From assembly GCA_031291415.1 (NCBI GenBank), contig JARLJB010000343.1, positions 1 to 64,000 of the forward strand: a stretch of 64,000 bases of DNA, in the 5' to 3' direction. This DNA is from Telmatospirillum sp. GTDB taxonomy: Bacteria; Pseudomonadota; Alphaproteobacteria; Rhodospirillales; Magnetospirillaceae. Shown piece by piece: positions 8,600-17,486 of this stretch. A model generated the notes under the pieces. That model did no database searches. It saw nothing but the letters and a program-made list of their open reading frames with translations, and was not told the origin of the DNA. Each line of letters starts with the position of its first letter. Positions within the stretch are counted from its first letter, which is position 1. The translations under genes and the position numbers were made by a program.

Positions 8600-10084
8600 A
8601 TGCATTTACCGATCGAACTTGATCGCTCGCGTCCGGAGCCCCTGCAAAATCAGCTCTACGAACAGTTGCGCGGTCTGATAATCAACCGGCGCCTGAAACC
8701 CAACACCCGTCTTATTGCGACTCGCTTTCTCGCCGAGCAACTGGGCATCTCCAGAACGACCGTGCTGCTGGCTTATGAGCGGCTGATCGCCGAGGGGTAC
8801 TTGGAAACCCGACCTGCGGTTGGAACATTCGTTTGCAGTGTGCTTCCCGACCAGGCCCCGGCCCCGTTGGTCAATGACAACCGCGTCGACGATCTGCCGC
8901 AGACCGAATTACGTCCGCCGTTGTTCCAGGGCACCACCCCCGAACGGGTCACGGCCCAGCCGCAGCAATCGCTTATCGATTTCTGGGGCGGACCGGATTT
9001 CCGCATTTTTCCGCTCAAGACTTGGCAGCGGATCACGCAGCATATCCTCGAAAGTTACGGCAGAGGGATCAGCCGGCCTCCGCCGTCGGCCGGCATCGAC
9101 AGCTTGCGCGGAGCGATCGCCGATTGGCTGGCAGCCCATCGCGGCATCGTCGTCGATCGCGAACAGATCGTCATCGTCGCCGGAGCGCAACAGGCCTACA
9201 ACATCGCCGCCCGTCTGTTCCTGCGGCGGGGCGACCGGGTTGTCATCGAATCACCGGGACACACCGGCGCCACCTTTCTGTTTGAGAGTTTGGGCGCCGT
9301 CCAGTATCCCGTCCCTGTCGATGACCATGGCATGCTGGTCGATCAGCTGCCGCCCGGGACGACGGCGCTGGCCTATGTGACGCCATCCCACCAGAATCCA
9401 ATCGGCGGCACATTGCCGCTGGACCGTCGGGAGACGTTGATCGAATGGGCCCGCAGCGCCGGTGCCTATCTCATTGAGGACGACTGTGACGGCGATTTCC
9501 GCTATCGCGGCATGGGACCGCCATCGCTGAAGAGTCTCGATCCCTACGGCCTCGTGCTCTACACAGGCACGTTCTCGAAGACCTTGGGCGCCGGACTAAG
9601 GCTCGGTTACATGGTGGTCCCGCCCGATTTGGTTACCGCGACGGTGGCGGTCAAGACTCTGCTCGACAATGGCAGTCCTTGGCTTGAGCAGACCGTTTTG
9701 GCCGAATTCATCGCCTCGGGCGAGTACGACCGCCATCTCCGGCGCGTCCGCAAAACCTACATGGAACGACGCGATTGTCTGGTCGGCGCGCTTCGACTGT
9801 TCTTCGGCGATGTGCGACTGGCCGGCATCGACACCGGCACCTATGTCAGCTGGAGACTTTCATCCTCGTTCCCCCCCGCTCCCATGGTGCAGGAGGTCGC
9901 TCGTTCGCGCGGTATCGGCGTCTACACGGTTTCCGAGGATCACGCGTCGGGACGCAACGACTATCGCTATGCCGACAACACGCTCTTGCTGGGCTATTCC
10001 TCGCTGGAGGAAAGACAGATCCGCGACGGCATCGCGGGTCTTGCCAATGCCCTTCACAATCATCGCCGGGTCGCGACAGGATGA
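8600..10084 (+). CDS. MocR/GntR-family PLP-binding transcriptional regulator
   Basis: A 494-aa fusion of an N-terminal GntR winged helix (about residues 10-75: LYEQLRGLIINRRLKPNTRL to YERLIAEGYLETRPAVGTFV) with a class-I aminotransferase fold. The PLP-binding lysine is in TGTFSKTLGAG (Lys327). Supporting motifs are AYVTPSHQNPIGG and IEDDCDGDFRY. MocR proteins such as PdxR, GabR and TauR use PLP as effector and usually control a neighbouring or divergent gene. Here the only close neighbour is the small exported protein 130 bp downstream. A GGGAGGGGTGGGG stretch precedes ATG 8600. The specific target pathway cannot be read from the sequence. Confidence 0.88.
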   Translation: MHLPIELDRSRPEPLQNQLYEQLRGLIINRRLKPNTRLIATRFLAEQLGISRTTVLLAYERLIAEGYLETRPAVGTFVCSVLPDQAPAPLVNDNRVDDLPQTELRPPLFQGTTPERVTAQPQQSLIDFWGGPDFRIFPLKTWQRITQHILESYGRGISRPPPSAGIDSLRGAIADWLAAHRGIVVDREQIVIVAGAQQAYNIAARLFLRRGDRVVIESPGHTGATFLFESLGAVQYPVPVDDHGMLVDQLPPGTTALAYVTPSHQNPIGGTLPLDRRETLIEWARSAGAYLIEDDCDGDFRYRGMGPPSLKSLDPYGLVLYTGTFSKTLGAGLRLGYMVVPPDLVTATVAVKTLLDNGSPWLEQTVLAEFIASGEYDRHLRRVRKTYMERRDCLVGALRLFFGDVRLAGIDTGTYVSWRLSSSFPPAPMVQEVARSRGIGVYTVSEDHASGRNDYRYADNTLLLGYSSLEERQIRDGIAGLANALHNHRRVATG

Positions 10085-10214
10085 CCGCGTCCGACGTTGC
10101 CGGAGGAGACACATCCTCCTTACCCTGCCCGCCACAGCGTCCCGCCGGATTTTGTTGCCTGAGCGTCTCGCCAGATGGCATTTATCTTTCGGCCCACCCT
10201 TCAAGGAGCGATCT

Positions 10215-10589
10215 ATGCGCCTACCACTTCTTGCCGCCCTGCTGACCATTGCCCCGGTAACCATTTGCCTCGCTCAGATGCCGACGGGACAATCACCCAT
10301 GGGACAGTTGCCGTCCGGCCATCCGCCGATCGGTCAGACGGCGCCTGCCGCCGCCACCCACACCGGGACCGTGCTTGAGACCATTCCGGCCAGCAGCTAC
10401 GTCTACATCCATGTCAATGGCGATGCCGGCGACCAGTGGCTGGCCGCACCGGCCATCGAATTGAAAAACGGATCGACCATCCGGTGGCCGGAAGGCATGT
10501 TGATGGCCAACTATCACAGCAAGACGCTCGACCGGACCTTCGAGAAGGTCTTTTTCATCGGTGGAGTTGAGGTTGTGCCTGCGAAATAG
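10215..10589 (+). CDS. Small exported NrfJ-like protein
   Basis: A 124-aa product with a signal peptide (MRLPLLAALLTIAPVTICLA, cleavage likely after residue 20). Next comes a short imperfect repeat of six-residue units (MPTGQS, PMGQLP, SGHPPI) and then one compact domain starting GTVLETIPASSYVYIHV and containing WLAAPA, PEGMLMANYHSKTLDRTF and FFIGGV. This resembles the small domain called NrfJ-related in nitrite-reductase and cytochrome c contexts of other proteobacteria; I recall the family but not a proven role. AAGGAGCG (10203-10209) lies five bases before ATG 10215. It sits between a MocR gene and the ccm operon, which is transcribed toward it. Confidence 0.75.
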   Translation: MRLPLLAALLTIAPVTICLAQMPTGQSPMGQLPSGHPPIGQTAPAAATHTGTVLETIPASSYVYIHVNGDAGDQWLAAPAIELKNGSTIRWPEGMLMANYHSKTLDRTFEKVFFIGGVEVVPAK

Positions 10590-10848
10590 GGCGTAAACCC
10601 AGCCCAAAAGTCTTCACGACAGGACGGGAGGGGATCCCCGTCGATTCGGAAAAGGGGGAACACGGATTTCACGGATTTCATCGGACCTGCACGGATTGTC
10701 TCCGTCAGGGTGGGGATCGAGACTTGCTCTCATCCCTTGAAATCCGAGAGGTATCCGCGCAATCCGTGTTCTCATGAACGAGTCGCTATTCGTCGATACC
10801 GTATAAAGCACAAACCGCGCTGCTTGCCCCTGCCGCGCGGAACCGGCG
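10590..10848. other. Intergenic region between the NrfJ-like gene and ccmI (convergent)
   Basis: No gene seen. It holds the long inverted-repeat element at 10658-10771. The gene ends face each other here, so the region should contain the terminators of both units. Confidence 0.6.
10658..10771. repeat. Interspersed 'CACGGATTTCACGGATT' type inverted repeat
   Basis: The element opens with GAACACGGATTTCACGG and closes with CAATCCGTGTTC, with internal copies of the same theme (GCACGGATTG, GAAATCCG, ATCCGCGCAATCCG). Closely similar short palindromic repeats occur between genes in many unrelated bacteria, sometimes with a REP-like character. Here it lies between convergent genes. No coding capacity was seen. 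Confidence 0.7.
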
Positions 10849-12264
10849 TCAACTTTTGGGTAGTCCGGCGAGCTGTTTGACCAGTTCCGGTCGATGCGGA
10901 CTGTCCTGGGGCAGCACTTCAAGAAGGCGGGACCAGATCTTGCGAGCCTTGTCGGGATGTCCCTCCTGCGCTTCGGCGGCGCCGACGTAGTACATGGCTT
11001 CGTCATTGGCCGGATCGAGCGCGATAACAGCCCGCATGGTCTCGACAAAATCCGCCGGCAGCCGATTGCTCTTGGCCGCCGCCAGTTGGATTTCGGCCAA
11101 CGTCAATTTCGGCTCGACCGCCTTCGGCTTCAGTTTGACCGCCCGCTCTGCCGCGCTGCGGGCCTGGTCGAGATCTCCCATCGCCTTGTAGGACCGCGCC
11201 AAGCGCTGCCAGCCATCGGCATCGTCGGGATTTTGCGCCAGCCGCGCGGCCAAACCCTCAACCATCGACTTGATCGTCTTCGTCCGCTCCTCCGGAGACT
11301 GGGCGAGCACGGCGTCCGCCGCCCCGACCTGCCCCGGCACCGATGCATCGGCATGCGGATTGGGACCTTCGGCCGTCTTTGTCCCTTCCGGCGCCGGCGG
11401 CACCGGCTTGATGGTCGCCGGGTCAAAGCCGCCCTGCTTGGCATAGCTGGCGATATGCTCCTTCAGCATCGCCAGCCAGGGCGCGTCGCCGGGGCTATCC
11501 TTTTCGAGATCGCGCCAGATCGATACGGCTTCGGCAAACTTCCCCGTCTGCGCTTTCGAAAGGCCCAGGTAAAAGCGCGCCCGCGGGTCGCCATGATCAA
11601 GCGTCAGAGCCTGCTGAAAGGCCTGCCTGGCATCGGCGACGACATCGCCGTTGTTTTGCAACGTGATGGATTCGCCCAGGGACGCCAGTATCTGAGCGTC
11701 GATCGAGCCAAGGCCGATGGCCTGGCGGAACGCGTCGGCGGCCTCTTCGTAACGGCGCAAGGCGAAATAGGTTTCCGCAAGCGTCACAAAACCGTCCGCC
11801 TCAGGTTTGGCCCGCAGATCCGCCGCCAGATTGTCGGCGAGCTTCGTCATCTTCAGGTCGGGATCAGCCTGACGACTGGCAAAAGGCTGGCCGGGAAGCC
11901 AGGGCGACCCCAACACGCCATAAAGCCCGAACGCCCCGACAGGAAGACCGACGAGGATGACCAGGGCCGCTCCCAGACGCAATTTGCGCCCACCGGCCAA
12001 CCGATATTCCGTTTGCGGCGCCTCAATCTCGGCATCCTCGGCAGCCAGCATCCGCCGCAGGATTTCCGTCCGTGCCGCCTCGGCCTGCTCGCTGCTCAGA
12101 AGACCGCGTTCGACGTCGCGGTCGACCTCGGCCAGCTGGTCGCGATAGACGACGATGTCATAGGCGACACGCGACGGCGCCTGAACCTGCCGACGCAGCA
12201 GGGGAATCAGCAGTACCAGCAGAACCGCCAGCAGCATCCCCGTCATTACGATCCAAAGCGTCAT
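10849..12264 (-). CDS. ccmI: Cytochrome c maturation protein CcmI (CycH)
   Basis: The apocytochrome c chaperone of the system I heme ligase complex. The 471-aa product has an N-terminal membrane anchor (LWIVMTGMLLAVLLVLLIPLL), a cytoplasmic loop with a coiled-coil stretch (DRDVERGLLSSEQAEAARTE), a second membrane segment (LGAALVILVGLPVGAFGLYG) and a large periplasmic region of TPR repeats (for example YFALRRYEEAADAFRQAIGL and DPDDADGWQRLARSYKAMG-like units, then MYYVGAAEAQEGHPDKARKI). The two-part architecture (CcmI-1 and CcmI-2) is intact. It is the last gene of ccmABCDEFGHI, 7 bp after ccmH. Confidence 0.9.
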   Translation of the reverse strand: MTLWIVMTGMLLAVLLVLLIPLLRRQVQAPSRVAYDIVVYRDQLAEVDRDVERGLLSSEQAEAARTEILRRMLAAEDAEIEAPQTEYRLAGGRKLRLGAALVILVGLPVGAFGLYGVLGSPWLPGQPFASRQADPDLKMTKLADNLAADLRAKPEADGFVTLAETYFALRRYEEAADAFRQAIGLGSIDAQILASLGESITLQNNGDVVADARQAFQQALTLDHGDPRARFYLGLSKAQTGKFAEAVSIWRDLEKDSPGDAPWLAMLKEHIASYAKQGGFDPATIKPVPPAPEGTKTAEGPNPHADASVPGQVGAADAVLAQSPEERTKTIKSMVEGLAARLAQNPDDADGWQRLARSYKAMGDLDQARSAAERAVKLKPKAVEPKLTLAEIQLAAAKSNRLPADFVETMRAVIALDPANDEAMYYVGAAEAQEGHPDKARKIWSRLLEVLPQDSPHRPELVKQLAGLPKS

Positions 12265-12271
12265 CGCCTTG

Positions 12272-12754
12272 TCATCCCTCCCGGTCGTTCGAAAGCAGCC
12301 GCTTCAGGCGCAGCCTCTCCGCTTCGCTGAGCGGTTGCCCCCCCTCGGGCCCACCGGACGCGCTTCGCCGCCGGTAAAACATCACCGCCGCCCATATTCC
12401 GCAAAGCAACAGACACCCCGGCCCGAGCCACAACACCAGTGTCGTCGTCTTGAACGGCGGTTTCAGAAGCACGTAGTCGCCGTAACGATCGACCAGGTAC
12501 TGTTTCGCCTGCTCGTCGGTATCGCCGGCCACCAGACGCTGGCGCAGCAAAACCCGAAGATCCCGCGCCAAATCGGCATCGGAATCGTCGATCGACTGGT
12601 TTTGACAAACCATGCACCGAAGGTCGCGCCCAAGCGTGCGGGCTCTGGCCTCCATGGCAGGATCTTTCAAGACCTCGTCGGGCTGCACCGCCAGAGCGGC
12701 GCCGCCCGTACCCAGCAACAGAAAAAGTCCCAGGACCAAAGCGCCCAGTTTCAT
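12272..12754 (-). CDS. ccmH: Cytochrome c maturation protein CcmH (CycL)
   Basis: Periplasmic thiol-redox partner of the heme lyase complex. The 160-aa product has a signal peptide (LVLGLFLLLGTGGAALA), the diagnostic LRCMVCQNQS motif holding the redox cysteine pair, and a C-terminal membrane anchor (LVLWLGPGCLLLCGIWAAVMF). In this system it reduces the apocytochrome CXXCH thiols together with CcmG. Its start overlaps the ccmG stop by 4 bp (12751-12754), indicating translational coupling. Confidence 0.94.
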   Translation of the reverse strand: MKLGALVLGLFLLLGTGGAALAVQPDEVLKDPAMEARARTLGRDLRCMVCQNQSIDDSDADLARDLRVLLRQRLVAGDTDEQAKQYLVDRYGDYVLLKPPFKTTTLVLWLGPGCLLLCGIWAAVMFYRRRSASGGPEGGQPLSEAERLRLKRLLSNDREG

Positions 12755-13311
12755 TTACTCAACTCCGCCAGCAGCGGCAGCAGCTTGCCTTGGATGTCCT
12801 CGGGCGTGAATGGCCCGACCTGCTTGTAGCGGATACGCCCCTGCCGGTCGATCAGATAGCTTTCCGGCACGCCGTAGACCCCAAAGTCGATACCCACCCG
12901 GCCGTCCCGGTCCATGCCGATTACCTCGTAAGGATTGCTAAGCCGGTTCAGCCAGCCGCGGCCATCCTCCGGCTTGTCCTTGTAGTCGATCCCCATCAGC
13001 ACCAGCCGCCCCTTGATCTCACTCCTGTTCATCAGATCGATCAGAAGCGGATGCTCCGCCCGGCATGGAATGCACCAGGAGGAAAAGAAATTGATCAGCG
13101 TCACCTTGCCGGTAAGCGCGGCGCCGGTGGCCCCCGGCCGGTCGAGAACCAACGGCGGCAGATCGAACGCCGGCGCCGGCTTGTCGATCATCACCGAGGG
13201 AATCAAGTTCGGCGCGTCACCACGGGTGATCAGCACCAGACGCCAGGCGAAAAAGCAAACCAGAACGGCAAACACGCCGATCGGCAGAAATGTCGGCCAA
13301 CGACGCATCAT
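12751..13311 (-). CDS. ccmG: Thiol:disulfide interchange protein CcmG (DsbE)
   Basis: A membrane-anchored periplasmic thioredoxin that keeps apocytochrome c and CcmH reduced. The 186-aa product begins MMRRWPTFLPIGVF with one N-terminal membrane helix, then a thioredoxin fold with the active site FFSSWCIPCRAEHP and the cis-proline region YGVPESYLID. The frame is open farther upstream, but ATG 13311 is chosen because it forms a 4-bp overlap with the ccmF stop (13308-13310) and gives a normal anchor; the next codon is also ATG. Confidence 0.93.
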   Translation of the reverse strand: MMRRWPTFLPIGVFAVLVCFFAWRLVLITRGDAPNLIPSVMIDKPAPAFDLPPLVLDRPGATGAALTGKVTLINFFSSWCIPCRAEHPLLIDLMNRSEIKGRLVLMGIDYKDKPEDGRGWLNRLSNPYEVIGMDRDGRVGIDFGVYGVPESYLIDRQGRIRYKQVGPFTPEDIQGKLLPLLAELSK

Positions 13312-15299
13312 ACCCGTCCCTTCGCCACGCTTGCCCGCGCCGTGCGCAGAGGCGCCCCGACGCGATAACGCCGGTCGGTCAACGAGACCAACCCGCCGAT
13401 CACCATGATCACCGCGCCGATAAAGATCCACGGCACCAAAGGATTGAAGTAGAGCCGCGTCACATAGCCGCCGGTCCCGTCGGCGTCACCGATGACGGCG
13501 TATAGATCACCGATGAAATTGGTATGAATCGCCGCATCCGTCGTCGGACGCGGCGGCTGCCGGTACATTCGCTTTTCCGGATAGAGATCGGTCACCGGCT
13601 TGCCGTCCCTGGTCACGCTGAAATGCGCCCGCAGGGCCATATAGTTGGGGCCGACGATACCGTCCTCGGTGCCGTCCAGGCGAAGGTCGTAACCCGACAC
13701 CGTCACCACGTCACCGGGATGCATCACTTGGATTTTTTCCACAGTCCATGCCGCCGACCCGGTAATTCCGGCGATCACCACCGCCACGCCGGCATGCGCC
13801 AGGGTCATCCCATAGGCCGAACGAGGAAGCCTCACCAGCCGTTCGAGAGTTTCGGAAAACGGCACCCGGAACAAGCGCACGCGGTCGGCCCACTCCATCA
13901 CGGCCCCGACGAACAGCCACGTCGCCAGACCCAAGCCGAATGCAGCCCAAAGCGGCCCAGCGTCGCCGCCCTTCAACAGCCAGGTGGCCACGACGACGAC
14001 GACGGTCGCCACGATCCCCAGCTTCAGGCGGCCGAAGACACCGGCCAGATCGCCGCGTTTCCACGACAGCAAGGGCGCAACCGCCATGGTGACCGCCATG
14101 GGAACCATCAATGGAATGAACACCGCATTGAAGAAGGGTGGCCCCACCGACACTTTGCCCAAATCGAGCGCATCGGCGAACAACGGATAAAGCGTACCCA
14201 GCAAAACCGTACCGGCCGCCGTGCTCATCAGCACGTTATTGAGGAGAAGAGCCCCCTCCCGCGACAACGGGGTGAACAAGCCACCCCCCTTGAGGCTGGG
14301 ACCACGCACCGCAAACAGAATCAGAGATCCGCCGGTCACCACCACCAGCAACGCCAGCACGAAGACGCCTCGCGCCGGATCGGCGGCGAAGCTGTGAACC
14401 GAGGTCAGAACGCCGGAACGCACCAGGAAGGTTCCGAGAAGCGACAGCGAGAAGGTTACGATGGCAAGCAGGATCGTCCATGCCTTCAGGGTGTCCCGCT
14501 TTTCCACGACGATCGACGAATGCAAAAGCGCCGTTCCCGACAGCCATGGCATGAAGGACGCGTTTTCAACCGGATCCCAATACCACCAGCCGCCCCAGCC
14601 CAGCGTGTAATAGGCCCACCAGGACCCCATGGCGATGCCCAGCGTCAGCGCGCACCAGGCCACCAAGGTCCAGGGCCGCACCCACCGCGCCCAGGCGGCA
14701 TCGACGCGCCCCTCCATCAGAGCGGCGATGGCAAAGGAGAAGGCCATCGAGAACCCGACATAGCCGAGGTAGAGGAACGGCGGATGAAAGGCCAGTCCGG
14801 GATCCTGCAACAGCGGATTGAGGCCGTCACCGTTGAGCGGCGCGGGATCGACGCGGGTGAACGGATTGGACGTCAGCAGGATGAACAGCAAGAAGCCGAA
14901 GGCGATCATCGCCTGCACCGAAAGGGCCCGCGCCCTGAGACCGGGCGGCAGATTTCCGCCGAAGACCGACACAGCCATGCCGTAGATGCTCAAGATCAGC
15001 ACCCAGAGCAGCATCGATCCTTCGTGATTCCCCCAAACGCCGGAAATCTTGTAAAGCATCGGTTTGTCGGTGTGCGAATTCTGCACCACGTTCAAGACCG
15101 AAAAATCGCTCGTCACATAACAACTCATCAGCGCGCCGAACGCCGTCGCCATCAACGCGAATTGCGCGAGCGCCGCCGGCCGCGCCACTTCCATCCACGC
15201 CCGGTCGCCGCGCACCGCGCCGACCAGCGGCACCACCGACTGCACCAGCGTCACGAACAGCGCGATAATCAGTGCAAACTGACCAAGCTCGGGGATCAT
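13308..15299 (-). CDS. ccmF: Heme lyase subunit CcmF
   Basis: A large polytopic membrane protein of the holocytochrome c synthetase; it receives heme from holo-CcmE and attaches it to apocytochrome. About 663 aa from MIPELGQFALIIALF. It carries the tryptophan-rich WWD domain (GWGGWWYWDPVENASFMPW) and many membrane helices, with conserved histidines such as LLHSSIVVEKR and VLTSVHSF. ATG 15299 overlaps the ccmE stop by 4 bp, which decides this start over an upstream in-frame ATG (15323) inside ccmE. Confidence 0.95.
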   Translation of the reverse strand: MIPELGQFALIIALFVTLVQSVVPLVGAVRGDRAWMEVARPAALAQFALMATAFGALMSCYVTSDFSVLNVVQNSHTDKPMLYKISGVWGNHEGSMLLWVLILSIYGMAVSVFGGNLPPGLRARALSVQAMIAFGFLLFILLTSNPFTRVDPAPLNGDGLNPLLQDPGLAFHPPFLYLGYVGFSMAFSFAIAALMEGRVDAAWARWVRPWTLVAWCALTLGIAMGSWWAYYTLGWGGWWYWDPVENASFMPWLSGTALLHSSIVVEKRDTLKAWTILLAIVTFSLSLLGTFLVRSGVLTSVHSFAADPARGVFVLALLVVVTGGSLILFAVRGPSLKGGGLFTPLSREGALLLNNVLMSTAAGTVLLGTLYPLFADALDLGKVSVGPPFFNAVFIPLMVPMAVTMAVAPLLSWKRGDLAGVFGRLKLGIVATVVVVVATWLLKGGDAGPLWAAFGLGLATWLFVGAVMEWADRVRLFRVPFSETLERLVRLPRSAYGMTLAHAGVAVVIAGITGSAAWTVEKIQVMHPGDVVTVSGYDLRLDGTEDGIVGPNYMALRAHFSVTRDGKPVTDLYPEKRMYRQPPRPTTDAAIHTNFIGDLYAVIGDADGTGGYVTRLYFNPLVPWIFIGAVIMVIGGLVSLTDRRYRVGAPLRTARASVAKGRV

Positions 15300-15748
15300 T
15301 GCTTCTTCCCTTCTTCCTGCCACTGGCCCGACTTTTTCAAAGCGTCCGCCACTTCTTTCGGCATGTAGTTCTCGTCATGCTTGGCAAGGACCTCGCTCGC
15401 ATGGAACAGTCCTTGCTGGTCGAGCTTTCCTTCCGTCACCACGCCTTGGCCTTCCCGAAACAGATCGGGCAAAACGCCCCGGTAGACGACGGGAAGAGTG
15501 GCCTGCAGGTCGGTCACGACGAACCGCACCTCGTCGCCATGGCGCGCCACCGACCCCTGCTCCACCAGCCCGCCGATCCGCAGGCGACGCTCCACGCTCA
15601 CGTGACGCTTCGTCAGATCCGATGGGGTATAGAAATAGACCAGCGTGTCGTTCATCGCCGTCAATACCAATGCCGTCGCCGCTCCCAACGCCAGCATCCC
15701 CAGCACCACGAAATAAAGTCGCCGCTGCTTGCGCGTCACTTCTGCCAC
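15296..15748 (-). CDS. ccmE: Heme chaperone CcmE (CycJ)
   Basis: A periplasmic, membrane-anchored heme carrier between CcmABCD and CcmF. 150 aa with an N-terminal RKQRR segment and one membrane helix (YFVVLGMLALGAATALVL), an OB-fold core and the heme-binding LAKHDENYMP motif: His124 for covalent heme and Tyr128 for axial coordination. The length is typical. It ends in a 4-bp overlap with ccmF and is preceded by ccmD with 79 bp between them, the widest gap inside the operon. Confidence 0.95.
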   Translation of the reverse strand: MAEVTRKQRRLYFVVLGMLALGAATALVLTAMNDTLVYFYTPSDLTKRHVSVERRLRIGGLVEQGSVARHGDEVRFVVTDLQATLPVVYRGVLPDLFREGQGVVTEGKLDQQGLFHASEVLAKHDENYMPKEVADALKKSGQWQEEGKKQ

Positions 15749-15827
15749 CCTTGAAAAAGATACTGTGCCCGCAAAAACCGAATCCGGCAGCTCAGGCGGC
15801 CGTCCCTGACCGTTGAACGCCCCCCTC

Positions 15828-16016
15828 CTACTCCCAGACGCGCCCCCGGCGTCCCGGAAGCCGCTCCTGCAAAGCGGCCAGTTCCTTCTGCCGACAGCGC
15901 AGCCCGCGAAGGCTCATCACCAGCAGCCCGAGGGCCACCACGGAGACCAGCCCATAGGCCGGCCACACGAAACGGGCGTAGCCTCCCATCTCAAAAAAGG
16001 TCGTCACCGCGTCCAT
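15828..16016 (-). CDS. ccmD: Heme exporter subunit CcmD
   Basis: A 62-aa single-span membrane protein (MDAVTTFFEMGGYARFVWPAYGL, a hydrophobic helix, then a basic tail with an RQKELAALQERLPGRR segment). This is the standard CcmD pattern: an aromatic-rich start with GGYA.FVWPAY and a charged C-terminus. It helps release holo-CcmE from the CcmABC complex. ATG 16016 is chosen because it begins the conserved region and lies 13 bp after ccmC; the frame continues upstream to 16061 within ccmC. Confidence 0.88.
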   Translation of the reverse strand: MDAVTTFFEMGGYARFVWPAYGLVSVVALGLLVMSLRGLRCRQKELAALQERLPGRRGRVWE

Positions 16017-16029
16017 CTTGAGACACTCC

Positions 16030-16773
16030 TCATCCCGCCACCCCGGATCCCTGCGCCGCATGAATCTCGCTCAACCGAAGCGCCCTGATTTTGGCCGCCA
16101 AAATCTCGGTGCGCACCCGAACGATCAGAACCGCCACAAAAAAGCAGGTAAATCCGCTCACCATCAACAGCAGCGGCGTCAACATCGAAGGATGGAGCGC
16201 CGGCCCGGACATCTTCATCAAACTGGCCGGCTGATGCAGCGTCTTCCACCAGTCGACGGAAAATTTGATCACCGGAACATTGACGAACCCGGCCAGCGCC
16301 AGGATCGCCGCCGCCCGCGCCCCGCGCCCGGGATCATCGAAGGCATTTTGCAGCGCGATATAGCCGAAATAGAGAAACAGAAGAATCAGCATGCTGGTCA
16401 GACGCGCGTCCCATGCCCACCACGTTCCCCACATCGGCTTTCCCCAAAGGGATCCTGTTGCCAGACAAAGAAAGGTGAATGAGGCACCGATCGGCGCTGA
16501 TGCCTTCGCCACGAGATCGGCCAGCGGATTCTTCCAGACCAGTCCGGCGGCGCTGGCCAACGCCATCACCGAATAGCCGAACATCCCGAGCCAGGCCGAC
16601 GGCACGTGAATATACATGATTCGCACGGTCTGGCCCTGCTGGTAGTCGGCCGGCGACACAAACAAGGCAAAATATAGTCCGGCGCCGATCAATAGCACGC
16701 AAGCCGTCCATAGCCAGGGCGATACGAGCTTGGAAACTTTGATAAATCCCGAAGGCGTCGACAGTCCTAGCAT
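16030..16773 (-). CDS. ccmC: Heme transporter/handling protein CcmC
   Basis: A 247-aa, six-helix membrane protein that loads heme onto CcmE. It contains the tryptophan-rich WGTWWAWDARLTS motif and histidines MYIHVPSAWLG and KTLHQPASLMK that bracket heme in this family. It is encoded 47 bp after ccmB and just before ccmD. Length and motif order are canonical. Confidence 0.95.
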   Translation of the reverse strand: MLGLSTPSGFIKVSKLVSPWLWTACVLLIGAGLYFALFVSPADYQQGQTVRIMYIHVPSAWLGMFGYSVMALASAAGLVWKNPLADLVAKASAPIGASFTFLCLATGSLWGKPMWGTWWAWDARLTSMLILLFLYFGYIALQNAFDDPGRGARAAAILALAGFVNVPVIKFSVDWWKTLHQPASLMKMSGPALHPSMLTPLLLMVSGFTCFFVAVLIVRVRTEILAAKIRALRLSEIHAAQGSGVAG

Positions 16774-16820
16774 GGCTCTGAGCCCGTCCCATTGTTCAAC
16801 ACCGGCAACACCGCCGTCGT

Positions 16821-17486
16821 CTATTCCAAGGCCTGGCGGAGGGCCGCCGCCGCCGCCAGTGGCGCCAGTGGCAATGCCGCCAGCAAGATGCCGCCCAAAA
16901 GCAGCAATTGTGCACTGTAGTCCAGTCCCTGTACCGCGGAGTCGATAGCTCCGACCCCGAAGATGAGCACCGGGATGTAAAGCGGCAAGACCAGCAGCGA
17001 CAACAAAACACCTCCACGCCGCGCGCCAAGCACCAAAGCGGCGCCCATCGCCCCGATCAGGCTGAGCGTCGGCGTGCCCAGCAGCATGGTTACCAGCAAC
17101 GCCACGAACCCGTCACCGTTCATGTGCAACAGCACCGCCAGAACCGGGGCCGCGATCATCAACGGCAGGCCGGTGGTCAACCAGTGTGCAGCCACTTTGC
17201 CGATCACCAGGATCTCGAGCGCCGTCGGCGTCAACGCCAGCAGTTCCAGGCTGCCGTCCTCGTAATCGGCCTGGAACAGCCGGTCGAGCGACAACATGGA
17301 CGCCAAAAGCGCGGTCACCCACAAAACGCCGGGACTGACCCGCTCCAGAATATTGGCCTCGGGACCGATGCCGAAGGGAAACAGGATCACCGTCAAGACG
17401 AAGAAAGTGACCACCATCACGCTGTCACTGCCTTGACGAAGAGCAAGTCGAAGGTCGCGACGGATGATTTCGATCAGCCGTTTCAT
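16821..17486 (-). CDS. ccmB: Heme exporter subunit CcmB
   Basis: The 221-aa permease of the CcmAB ABC complex, with six predicted membrane segments and the conserved start IIRRDLRLALRQGSDSVMVV. The C-terminus is Ala/Leu-rich (LLLGGILLAALPLAPLAAAAALRQALE). With CcmA it drives release of heme-loaded CcmE from CcmCD. The start overlaps the ccmA stop by 4 bp. Confidence 0.94.
   Translation of the reverse strand: MKRLIEIIRRDLRLALRQGSDSVMVVTFFVLTVILFPFGIGPEANILERVSPGVLWVTALLASMLSLDRLFQADYEDGSLELLALTPTALEILVIGKVAAHWLTTGLPLMIAAPVLAVLLHMNGDGFVALLVTMLLGTPTLSLIGAMGAALVLGARRGGVLLSLLVLPLYIPVLIFGVGAIDSAVQGLDYSAQLLLLGGILLAALPLAPLAAAAALRQALE

Noticed and set aside
8371-8622. GTG-initiated 83-aa open frame
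   Set aside because: It overlaps the MocR start in another frame, has no recognisable motif and mixes AT-rich leader with the ribosome-site region; more likely leader sequence.
13524-15368. Long open frame antisense to ccmF
   Set aside because: It lies wholly opposite a well-conserved gene; Arg/His/Gln-rich composition is typical of a GC-rich shadow frame.
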